Source of the DNA: Microbacteriaceae bacterium
Lineage (GTDB): Bacteria; Actinomycetota; Actinomycetes; Actinomycetales; Microbacteriaceae
Length of the DNA stretch: 11,121 nt
Assembly (NCBI GenBank): GCA_022701925.1
Contig: JAKONM010000307.1
Span: forward strand, 1-11,121
Direction: 5' to 3'
Under the pieces are notes generated by a model. The model did not search any database. It was given only the letters and a program-made list of their open reading frames with translations, and was not told the origin of the DNA. Position 1 is the first letter of the stretch; each line of letters starts with the position of its first letter. The position numbers and the translations under genes were made by a program. Shown one piece after another: positions 1 to 5,490 of this stretch.

Positions 1-618
1 GATCCCCTCCGCCTCGACGTAGCTCCAGATGTCCAGCTCGGTCCAGTTCGACAGCGGGAAGACCCGGATCGACTCGCCGGCGTGGACGCGGCCGTTGTAC
101 AGCGACCACAGCTCGGGGCGCTGGTCCTTCGGGTCCCACTGGCCGAAGTCGTCGCGGAACGAGAACACCCGCTCCTTCGCCCGCGCCTTCTCCTCGTCCC
201 GCCGCGCCCCGCCGAACAGCGCGTCGAAGCCGTGCTGCTCGGCGGCGGCCAGCAGCACCGGCGTCTGGATCCGGTTGCGGGAGCCGTTCGGCTCCTGCTG
301 CACCAGCCCGCGGTCGATGGCGTCCGGCACGGAGGCGACGACGAGGCGCAGCTGCTGCTCCTCCACCCAGCGGTCGCGGAAGGCGATCACCTCGGGGAAG
401 TTCAGACCCGTGTCCACGTGCATGATCGGGAAGGGCACGCGCGCCGGTGCGAACGCCTTGCGCGTCAGGTGTGACAGGACCACGGAGTCCTTGCCGCCCG
501 AGAACAGCAGGCAGGGCCGCTGCATCTCGGCGGCGACCTCCCGGATGATCGCGATGCTCTCCGCCTCCAGGGCGCGCAGGTTCGTCAGGGCGTAGGACTG
601 CGGCGACGGGGCCGTCAT
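1..618 (-). CDS. cysD: Sulfate adenylyltransferase subunit 2 (CysD), 3' end cut by window edge
   Basis: Small catalytic subunit of ATP sulfurylase. With the GTPase CysN it makes adenosine 5'-phosphosulfate (APS) from sulfate and ATP in the cytoplasm, the first step of sulfate assimilation. The 206 visible residues contain the PP-loop SGGKDS at residues 40-45, followed by the family blocks MHVDTGLNFPE, GGARRDEEKARAKER and PLSNWTELDIWSYVE. The family is usually about 300 residues, so roughly a third is missing to the left; cysN would be expected beyond it. The ATG at 618 is chosen because the protein begins in normal CysD fashion there, a GAGGAGC ribosome site lies just upstream, and the ATG overlaps the cysQ stop as ATGA. 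It is the third gene of a cysC-cysQ-cysD operon. Identification is firm. Confidence 0.96.
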   Translation of the reverse strand, partial: MTAPSPQSYALTNLRALEAESIAIIREVAAEMQRPCLLFSGGKDSVVLSHLTRKAFAPARVPFPIMHVDTGLNFPEVIAFRDRWVEEQQLRLVVASVPDAIDRGLVQQEPNGSRNRIQTPVLLAAAEQHGFDALFGGARRDEEKARAKERVFSFRDDFGQWDPKDQRPELWSLYNGRVHAGESIRVFPLSNWTELDIWSYVEAEGI

Positions 619-1385
619 GGGCGCTCCTCGGGTGGGACGTCGGCGACGGCGGCCAGCAGGCGCGGCGCCAGGGCGGGCGGGCAGACCACCAGGTCGGGCA
701 GCCAGGGGTCCCGCCGGTTGTACTGCAGGGGCGAGCCGTCCAGGCGGCTGGTGTGCAGCCCGGCGGCGCGGGCGACGGCGACGGGCGCGGCGGAGTCCCA
801 CTCGTACTGGCCGCCGCCGTGCACGTAGGCGTCGACCCCGCCGGCGACGACCGCCATGGTCTTCACACCGGCCGAGCCCATCGGCACGGTCTCCGCGCCC
901 AGGGCCGCGACCAGCGCGGCCACGAGCCGCGGCGGGCGGCTGCGGCTGACCGCGAGGCGCAGCGGGCGCTCGCCCGACAGCACCCCGGCGGGGTCGGCGA
1001 CCGCGGCCGAGGGCTCCCCGGTGCGGCGGACGGTCCCCGGCGAGGCGACGGCACCCGCGACGAGGCCGCCGGCGCGGGTCCACAGGGCCACGTGCACCGC
1101 CCAGTCGTCGCGGTGCTCGGAGAACTCGCGCGTGCCGTCCAGCGGGTCGACGATCCAGACGCGGTCCGCGGCCAGGCGCGCGGCGTCGTCGGCGGCCTCC
1201 TCCGACAGGATCCGGTCGTCGGGGCGGGCGACCGCCAGGGCGCCCGACAGCAGCTCCTGGGCGTGCCGGTCCCCGGCGTCCTTCAGCGCGGACCCGGTCA
1301 GCGGGGAGGCTCGGCGCAGCGCGACCAGCGCCACCACGGCCCGCTCGGCCAGGTCGGCGGCGAGGCGGTCGTCCCCGCTGCTCAC
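615..1385 (-). CDS. cysQ: 3'(2'),5'-bisphosphate nucleotidase (CysQ), inositol monophosphatase family
   Basis: Predicted Mg-dependent phosphatase that hydrolyses 3'-phosphoadenosine 5'-phosphate (PAP), the by-product of PAPS use, to AMP, clearing an inhibitor of sulfur metabolism. The 256-residue protein shows the three metal-site motifs of the family in order: SEEAADD, then DPLDGT, then YEWDSAAPVAVA near the C-terminal side. The GTG at 1385 is the likely start: it overlaps the cysC stop as GTGA and the protein then has typical family length. The open frame runs much further upstream inside cysC, but that part is low-complexity Arg/Gly/Ala sequence, a GC-rich shadow. Its stop overlaps the cysD ATG by 4 bp, implying translational coupling. 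Related inositol phosphatases share the fold, but the setting between cysC and cysD favours CysQ. Confidence 0.92.
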   Translation of the reverse strand: MSSGDDRLAADLAERAVVALVALRRASPLTGSALKDAGDRHAQELLSGALAVARPDDRILSEEAADDAARLAADRVWIVDPLDGTREFSEHRDDWAVHVALWTRAGGLVAGAVASPGTVRRTGEPSAAVADPAGVLSGERPLRLAVSRSRPPRLVAALVAALGAETVPMGSAGVKTMAVVAGGVDAYVHGGGQYEWDSAAPVAVARAAGLHTSRLDGSPLQYNRRDPWLPDLVVCPPALAPRLLAAVADVPPEERP

Positions 1386-2575
1386 CGCACCCCGTCCAGC
1401 GCGTCGAGCACCAGCTCGACGGCGTCCTCCACCGCCACCTCGCCCGCGTCGATCCGCAGGTCGGCGTCGGCGGGCTCCTCGTACGGGGAGGAGATCCCGG
1501 TGAACTCCGCGACCTCGCCGGCGCGGGCGGCGGCGTAGAGGCCCTTGCGGTCGCGCGCCTCGCAGACCGCGAGCGGCGTCGAGACGTGCACCAGCAGGAA
1601 CGGCACGCCCGCGGCCTCCGCGAACGCCCGCACCTCCGCGCGTCCCGCGGCGAAGGGGGCGATCGGCGCGGCGATCGCGGTGCCGCCCGCCTTCGCGACC
1701 TCGGCGGCGACCCAGCCGATGCGGCGCACGTTCACCGCCCGGCCCTCGGCGTCGAAGCCCAGGCCGCTGGAGAGCAGCCGCCGCACCTCGTCGCCGTCCA
1801 GCAGGGTCACGGGCCGGTCGTCCAGGCGGGCGGCGAGGGCCTTCGCGATCGTCGACTTGCCGCTGCCGGAGAGCCCGGTGAACAGCACCACCCGCCCCTC
1901 CCGCCGCTCGTCGCGGTGGAGCGGGAGGACCTCGGCCGGGAAGAGCGCCCGCGCGGCGCCCGCCGCGTCGCCCTCCAGCCGGGCCAGGGCCAGGTGCTCC
2001 TCGCCCTCCCCCAGCACGACGACCTCGTCGAGGCCCAGCGCCGTGCTGAGGGCCTCCGCCAGGCCGTCGGCGTCGCGCAGGCCGTCGGCGGCCAGCACCT
2101 GCGGGCGCGCGTCCAGGCTCCACGGCACCGCGGCCACGGGGGCGGGCCGGCCGGTGCGGACCGACCAGGCGGCGGCCGCAGCGGCCACCGCGCGCAGCAG
2201 GGCCCCGGGCGGGGTGCTGCGGCGGCCCCGGCCCGCCAGGGCGAGCCACGCGATCGGCCCCTCGGGGACGATCCCCCCGACCGCGGCGACCTGCGTCCGG
2301 GTGGGCAGCGCGTCGAACACCACGGCGGCCGCTGCAGCGCGCAGGCCGGCGTCGTCCAGCGGCAGCACCCCGGGCACCTGCAGCTCGGGCCTCGGCGCGA
2401 GCGGCCGCAGCCCCTCCACCGATCCGTCCGCCAGCAGACGGGCCACCGGCGTGCCCTCGGGGTCGGTCAACTCCTGCGGCGCACCCGGCGCGTCGAGCCG
2501 CGGGCCGCCCGGCAGCAGCGCCAGCTGCACCAGGTCCAGGTCGGCGCCGGCGACGGCGATCGGCGTGCTCGGCAT
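1382..2575 (-). CDS. cysC: Adenylyl-sulfate kinase (CysC) with long N-terminal extension
   Basis: APS kinase, phosphorylating APS to PAPS with ATP. The C-terminal half (about residues 225-397) is a full kinase domain: Walker A GLSGSGKST at 234-242 (Lys240), DGDEVRR from 260, then RDRKGLYAAARAGE and FTGISSPYEEP, all APS-kinase blocks. Stand-alone CysC is about 180-200 residues, so the first ~215 residues are extra. They include LTDPEGTPVARLLADG, which resembles the N-terminal beta-rich part of ATP sulfurylase; a degenerate sulfurylase-like domain is my inference. I see no sulfurylase HxxH active site in it. ATG at 2575 is preceded by GGGGGTCC. First gene of the cys operon, coupled to cysQ by a GTGA overlap. 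In the 120 bp upstream, TAGCGT on the minus strand at 2638-2633 is the only -10-like hexamer I noted, without a convincing -35. Confidence 0.92.
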   Translation of the reverse strand: MPSTPIAVAGADLDLVQLALLPGGPRLDAPGAPQELTDPEGTPVARLLADGSVEGLRPLAPRPELQVPGVLPLDDAGLRAAAAAVVFDALPTRTQVAAVGGIVPEGPIAWLALAGRGRRSTPPGALLRAVAAAAAAWSVRTGRPAPVAAVPWSLDARPQVLAADGLRDADGLAEALSTALGLDEVVVLGEGEEHLALARLEGDAAGAARALFPAEVLPLHRDERREGRVVLFTGLSGSGKSTIAKALAARLDDRPVTLLDGDEVRRLLSSGLGFDAEGRAVNVRRIGWVAAEVAKAGGTAIAAPIAPFAAGRAEVRAFAEAAGVPFLLVHVSTPLAVCEARDRKGLYAAARAGEVAEFTGISSPYEEPADADLRIDAGEVAVEDAVELVLDALDGVR

Positions 2576-2696
2576 GCGAAGGACCCCCGGGTCGGACGAC
2601 GTGCACCGATTCCCCGACGGGGCACGCCCACGACGCTACCCGGACCGCCCGGCAGAGGCGAGGCCGGGTCGCTCCGCGACGATGCCGCAGACGACG

Positions 2697-2726
2697 AGAG
2701 CCCCCCGCCTCTCGGCGGGGGGCTCT
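2697..2726 (-). terminator. Strong hairpin terminator, probably of the interrupted tRNA gene
   Basis: A perfect 13-bp stem (AGAGCCCCCCGCC pairing with GGCGGGGGGCTCT) closes a TCTC tetraloop. On the minus strand it lies 9 bp after the tRNA 3' end, where a tRNA terminator would sit, and it insulates the cys operon from transcription coming from the right. There is no clear U-run on either side, common in very GC-rich actinobacteria. The stem is seen directly; the assignment to the tRNA is inference. Confidence 0.8.
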
Positions 2727-2733
2727 GCTCGGC

Positions 2734-2760
2734 GGTGGGCGATACTGGGTTCGAACCAGG
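2734..2760 (-). other. Attachment site: 3' fragment of a tRNA (probably tRNA-Val)
   Basis: Read on the minus strand, this is the end of a tRNA: a T-arm with loop TTCGAAC and stem bases CTGG/CCAG, then acceptor strand ATCGCCC, discriminator A and CC. No matching 5' acceptor GGGCGAT, D-arm or anticodon arm follows to the right; the next 170 bp are integrase leader. The outermost T-stem pair is broken (C at 2760 on the minus strand against T), so tRNA identity seems to stop at about 2759. This is the pattern left when an integrase recombines in a tRNA 3' end: the element brings a copy that restores the tRNA at the other end. The ATCGCCCA tail matches actinobacterial valine tRNAs as I remember them; the isotype is tentative. 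Confidence 0.8.
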
Positions 2761-2808
2761 CAAAGGCGCCGGCGCCGTGGCCCCTTAGTTCAGCGTGAAA
2801 CCCCTGAT

Positions 2809-2828
2809 GGTGTCGCAGTTGCGACACC
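2809..2828. promoter_or_regulatory. Perfect palindrome GGTGTCGCA-GT-TGCGACACC upstream of int
   Basis: Two 9-bp arms separated by GT form a perfect inverted repeat about 100 bp before the integrase ATG. The same half-site TGCGACACC recurs at 8817-8825 and 10713-10721, and inverted at 10748-10756, all between genes. This fits an operator for a dimeric regulator of the element. No obvious -35/-10 pair could be placed, so overlap with a promoter is unproven. Confidence 0.6.
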
Positions 2829-2880
2829 CCCCGAAGGTGGACAGGAGCGGACACAAGAGGGCACTATCTGACACGAGATA

Positions 2881-2908
2881 TTGCCCGGTATTGCCCGACC
2901 TCGGGCAA
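2881..2908. promoter_or_regulatory. TTGCCCG repeats and palindrome just before int
   Basis: TTGCCCG occurs at 2881-2887 and 2891-2897 in direct orientation and inverted at 2902-2908. The last two make a perfect 8-bp inverted repeat (TTGCCCGA-CC-TCGGGCAA). The sites are spaced about one helical turn apart and end 10 bp before the AGGAGG ribosome site of int. They could be an operator for int, or arm-type or Xis sites near the attachment site. A -10-like GATATT overlaps the left edge. Function is inferred from position. Confidence 0.5.
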
Positions 2909-2928
2909 CAGTGTCGCCAGGAGGCACC

Positions 2929-4083
2929 ATGCCACGCCCCAAGGCCCGCAAGCGCCGCGAGGCGTTCGGCGCCGTTCGCAGGCGCGAGTCCGGGCGCTAC
3001 CAGGCGTCCTACGTGGCCCCGGACGGGCAGCGCCACAACGCACCCATGACCTTCGACACCATGACCGACGCGCGAGCGTGGCTGGCTCAGCAGCGCGTCG
3101 CCATCGACTCGGGCACCTGGGCCCAGCGCCTAGCGGAGGACACCCAGCAGGCCGCTGCCGGTCTCACGCTGGGCGAGTACGCGCAGCGGTGGGTCAGCGA
3201 GCGCACGTCGGCCAACGGCGCCCCGCTGCGGGCTCGCACCGAGGCCGAGTACCGGCGCCTGCTGGCCACCACGCTGGCCGACCTCGTGGACGTCCCACTG
3301 CCCGCGCTGACCACCGCGCAGGTGCGCACCTGGCAGCACGCCATCGTCGGCGCCGGGCGGCTGACTACGGCGGCGCGCGCCTACGGCTTCCTACGGTCGG
3401 TCTACTCCACGGCCGTCCTGGACGGGCTGGTACCGAGCAACCCGGTGCTGATTCGGGGCGCGAACCGAGCGAGCAGCGGGCGGAAGGTCACCCCGCCGAC
3501 CGAGGCCGAGCTGGACGCCATCGTGGCCGCGCTGCCGAGTCGCTACCAGGCCCCGGCGCTGGTCGCCGCGTGGGGCGGGCTGCGTTTCGGAGAGCTGACC
3601 GAGCTGCGCCGCAGCGACGTCAGCACGGCTGCGCTGTCCGACGGCCGCACGGTCTACGTGCTGCGCGTCGCGCGAGCGGTGACGCGGGTGGGCAGCGAGT
3701 TCGTGGTGGGGCCGCCCAAGAGCGAGGCGGGCGTGCGCCGCGTCACCCTGCCACCGCACCTCACCGAACCCATGCAGGAGCACCTGGCGCGGCATGTCGC
3801 CCGAGGCTCGGACGCCCTGCTGCTGCCCGCCGCGCACGGCGGCGGGCACCTGGCCCCCGCGACGCTCTACAAGGTGTTCTACCCAGCACGGAAGGCCGCA
3901 GGCCGCCCCGACCTGCCATGGCACGGCCTTCGACACTTCGCGGGCACTCGGTACGCGCAGACCGGCGCCACCACCCGCGAGATTCAGGAACGCCTCGGGC
4001 ACTCCACCCACGTGGCGGCGATGCGCTACCAGCACACGACCGGCCGCGACGCCGAGCTGACCGCGCTGATGGCGCCCCGCTGA
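2929..4083 (+). CDS. int: Tyrosine recombinase / phage-type integrase
   Basis: Catalyses site-specific integration, and with an excisionase excision, between the element's attP and a tRNA-borne attB. The 384-residue protein has an N-terminal arm-binding part (RRRESGRYQASYVAPDG, then TFDTMTDARAWLAQQR), a SAM-like core-binding domain (roughly 75-170) and a C-terminal catalytic domain. Catalytic residues: Arg219 (GGLRFGELTEL), His332 and Arg335 (HGLRH), His358 (LGHS) and nucleophile Tyr367 (MRYQH). All are present, so it should be active. ATG at 2929 is chosen for the AGGAGG at 2919-2924; the frame is open 48 bp further up but without a ribosome site. It lies 170 bp from the tRNA fragment and reads away from it, normal for tRNA-targeting elements. 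Its stop overlaps the next start (TGATG). Confidence 0.95.
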   Translation: MPRPKARKRREAFGAVRRRESGRYQASYVAPDGQRHNAPMTFDTMTDARAWLAQQRVAIDSGTWAQRLAEDTQQAAAGLTLGEYAQRWVSERTSANGAPLRARTEAEYRRLLATTLADLVDVPLPALTTAQVRTWQHAIVGAGRLTTAARAYGFLRSVYSTAVLDGLVPSNPVLIRGANRASSGRKVTPPTEAELDAIVAALPSRYQAPALVAAWGGLRFGELTELRRSDVSTAALSDGRTVYVLRVARAVTRVGSEFVVGPPKSEAGVRRVTLPPHLTEPMQEHLARHVARGSDALLLPAAHGGGHLAPATLYKVFYPARKAAGRPDLPWHGLRHFAGTRYAQTGATTREIQERLGHSTHVAAMRYQHTTGRDAELTALMAPR

Positions 4084-4388
4084 TGCGCGTGCTGCTGCGC
4101 TGCCCGAAGGGCCACGCGCTCGCCACCGAAGCGCTGCCCGTAGACGGCCAGCGAGCGCTGCGCATCGCGCTTGCTGGCGCGGTCCTCGGATACCGCCACG
4201 GGCGGGTGCAAGCCGTCGGGCAGCCCGTGCTGCAAGGCACGGAGGTGCTGCGCGAGGGCGAGGCCGCGACCCTCGCCTGCGGCCCATGCCGCCGCACGTT
4301 CGTCCTGCCCGACCTCGGCGCGCTGCGCCTTGTGCTCGCTGACCGACACGCGCGCACGCTTCGCCTCCCGTCCCCCCAAGTCCCCTAG
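4083..4388 (+). CDS. Small putative zinc-binding protein, unknown function
   Basis: A 101-residue protein whose ATG overlaps the int stop by one base, so it is very likely translated with int. It carries Cys7-Pro-x-Gly-His11 near the N-terminus and Cys66-x2-Cys69 (ACGPCRRTF), a likely split zinc ribbon of the kind seen in many small actinobacterial phage proteins. Between them is a hydrophobic, Ala/Leu/Val-rich stretch without an obvious membrane helix. No enzyme motif is recognised. The tight coupling to int hints at a role in recombination or its control, but this is inference. The 88 bp that follow to the next gene hold nothing clear. Confidence 0.7.
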   Translation: MRVLLRCPKGHALATEALPVDGQRALRIALAGAVLGYRHGRVQAVGQPVLQGTEVLREGEAATLACGPCRRTFVLPDLGALRLVLADRHARTLRLPSPQVP

Positions 4389-4476
4389 CGTCACAACTGG
4401 CCCGAGCGGGAGACCCCGCCGAACCCCCGCCACGCAGGCAGCGCGGCATCCCTGATTCCCCAGGTGGTGCCCCTCC

Positions 4477-4668
4477 ATGCCCTCTCCCCTGCTCACCATC
4501 GACCAGGCAGCCGAACGCCTCCAGGTCTCCACCCGCACCGTGCGGCGATGGATCACTGAAGGCGTCATCCCCGCCCGGCGCCTCGGCCGCCGAGCCGTCC
4601 GCATCGCTGAGGAGGACCTGGAGGCCGCGGGCCGACCCCTCCAGGTCGTTCGCCGTCGCCGCGCGTGA
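4477..4668 (+). CDS. Excisionase-like helix-turn-helix protein (HTH_17/MerR-type fold)
   Basis: A 63-residue basic protein reading LLTIDQAAERLQVSTRTVRRWI and continuing EGVIPARRLGRRAVRIAEEDL, the typical pattern of excisionase-family winged-helix DNA-binding proteins: an AAERLxVSxxTVRRWI helix-turn-helix, then a wing with basic residues, then an EEDLE helix. Such proteins bend DNA at att sites to favour excision and often double as repressors. ATG at 4477 has an AGGTGG site 11 bp upstream. It lies two genes from int, fitting an Xis role; it is also the only clear DNA-binding regulator in the window, so it is a candidate for binding the palindromes near 2809 or 2891. Its stop overlaps the next GTG start as GTGA. 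Confidence 0.85.
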   Translation: MPSPLLTIDQAAERLQVSTRTVRRWITEGVIPARRLGRRAVRIAEEDLEAAGRPLQVVRRRRA

Positions 4669-4844
4669 ACGCCGAGGAGCTGCTGGAGCAAGCGGCAACG
4701 CAGGCGGCCTTCGCGGCTCGCTGCTTCCGCCTCGTCGCCCGGCGCGACTACCGCGACGTCAAGGACGCCTTGACGAAGGCCGCGCAAGCGCTCGCGGAGG
4801 CAGAACGCCTCGGCGCCGAGGCGTGGGAGGCCGGCACGTGGTGA
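4665..4844 (+). CDS. Small alpha-helical protein, unknown
   Basis: A 59-residue frame starting at GTG 4665, which overlaps the excisionase stop by 4 bp (GTGA). The translation begins MNAEELLEQAATQAAF and is rich in Ala, Glu, Arg and Leu, predicting one or two amphipathic helices: VARRDYRDVKDALTKAAQ, then ALAEAERLGAEAWEAG. Codon third positions are strongly G/C, like the neighbouring genes, which supports real coding. No family is recognised. It probably belongs to the same early transcript as the excisionase-like gene. Confidence 0.6.
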   Translation: MNAEELLEQAATQAAFAARCFRLVARRDYRDVKDALTKAAQALAEAERLGAEAWEAGTW

Positions 4845-4984
4845 GCACAGCGACGCCCAGAAACTCGCGTAGGCGCCACTCTTGCGCACGGTCTCGTCCG
4901 TGCCGCAGGCTCGTCGCGGGGTCCGCAGCACTCGTCCGAAGGCTGCCGAACGTGCCCGCAACACACCGCCCGCAGGAGCCCACC
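4845..4984 (+). other. 140-bp gap with a hairpin; no convincing gene
   Basis: A GTG at 4841 again overlaps the previous stop (GTGA) and opens a 73-codon frame to 5062, but the first 48 codons use AGA, AGG, TCT and CGT more than the neighbours and give an Arg/Ser-rich, low-complexity product, so I do not call them. At 4883-4907 there is a hairpin: TGCG and CACGG pair with CCGTG and CGCA around a TCTCGT loop, with one bulged C. It might be an RNA processing site or attenuator within the operon; the evidence is weak. Confidence 0.3.
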
Positions 4985-5062
4985 GTGGCACCTGAACTCG
5001 TCCCACTCGCCACCTCGCTGGCCTACACCGACGGCCTCCTGGCCGCCCTCGCGCTGCGATGA
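4985..5062 (+). CDS. Possible 25-residue leader or microprotein
   Basis: GTG at 4985 is preceded by GCAGGAG at a good ribosome-site distance and opens a 25-codon frame, MAPELVPLATSLAYTDGLLA then ALALR. Its TGA overlaps the ATG of the next gene (ATGA). The product is hydrophobic and may form one short helix. The ribosome site and the stop-start overlap are the support; it may act simply to couple translation into the next gene. The frame is open upstream to 4823, so a longer protein is possible but has poor codon use. Confidence 0.4.
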   Translation: MAPELVPLATSLAYTDGLLAALALR

Positions 5063-5490
5063 GCGACGACCGCGCCCGCCGCGCCCGCCGCGCGGCCTAC
5101 GCGCTCTGGTCTGCCCTCACGCCCGAGGAACGCACGGCAGGCACGGCAGCCGCTACCGCCGCTGCTGCCGAGCAACGCCGTGCCGAGCGCGAGGACCGCG
5201 AGACCGAGGCCCGCGCCCGAGCGCTCGCCGTCGTCCACGGCGCGCCCGCGCACGTGCTGGTGCGCGCCATCCGACTCGTGGGCGAGGACGACCCGCAGCG
5301 CCTCGCACGCCAGGTGCACCTGCTCAACGCCGCCGAGGAGGCGGACCACGCCGCCCTGGAGGCGGCCTACCTAGAAGGAGAGACCGATGCCCACCGACGC
5401 CACCGGAACGAGGAAGGGGCCGAGCGCGCCAACGCCCGACCCCAGGAGGCCGAAGGCCACCGACCCCACCAGGGTACGGACGACGAGTAG
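5059..5490 (+). CDS. Hypothetical charged helical protein, overlapping the primase gene
   Basis: A 143-residue protein, very rich in Arg, Ala and Glu. Residues about 1-120 look helical, with long runs such as AAAAEQRRAEREDRETEARA suggesting a coiled coil; the last 35 residues are polar, His/Arg/Glu-rich and probably disordered. No known family is recognised. The ATG at 5059 overlaps the preceding small frame as ATGA. Its 3' end overlaps the primase-helicase start by 104 bp in another frame. Codon third positions stay G/C-rich to the TAG at 5488, suggesting this frame is truly read to its end. Lying directly before a primase-helicase, it could be a replication accessory factor, but that is only positional. 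Confidence 0.65.
   Translation: MSDDRARRARRAAYALWSALTPEERTAGTAAATAAAAEQRRAEREDRETEARARALAVVHGAPAHVLVRAIRLVGEDDPQRLARQVHLLNAAEEADHAALEAAYLEGETDAHRRHRNEEGAERANARPQEAEGHRPHQGTDDE

Noticed and set aside
1386..2606. Continuation of the cysQ frame upstream, as if a 663-residue fusion protein
   Set aside because: The extra part overlaps cysC throughout, is Arg/Gly/Pro-rich without motifs, and a GTG at 1385 overlapping the cysC stop gives normal CysQ length.
1545..2798. Two long plus-strand frames opposite cysC
   Set aside because: Low-complexity Ser/Arg/Ala products antisense to a well-recognised APS kinase.
2736..2800. A complete tRNA gene at the junction
   Set aside because: Only the T-arm and 3' acceptor strand fold; no matching 5' acceptor, D-arm or anticodon arm is present to the right.
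3391..5006. Long minus-strand frames opposite int and the following small genes
   Set aside because: No domains; the plus strand carries integrase catalytic residues and coupled starts.
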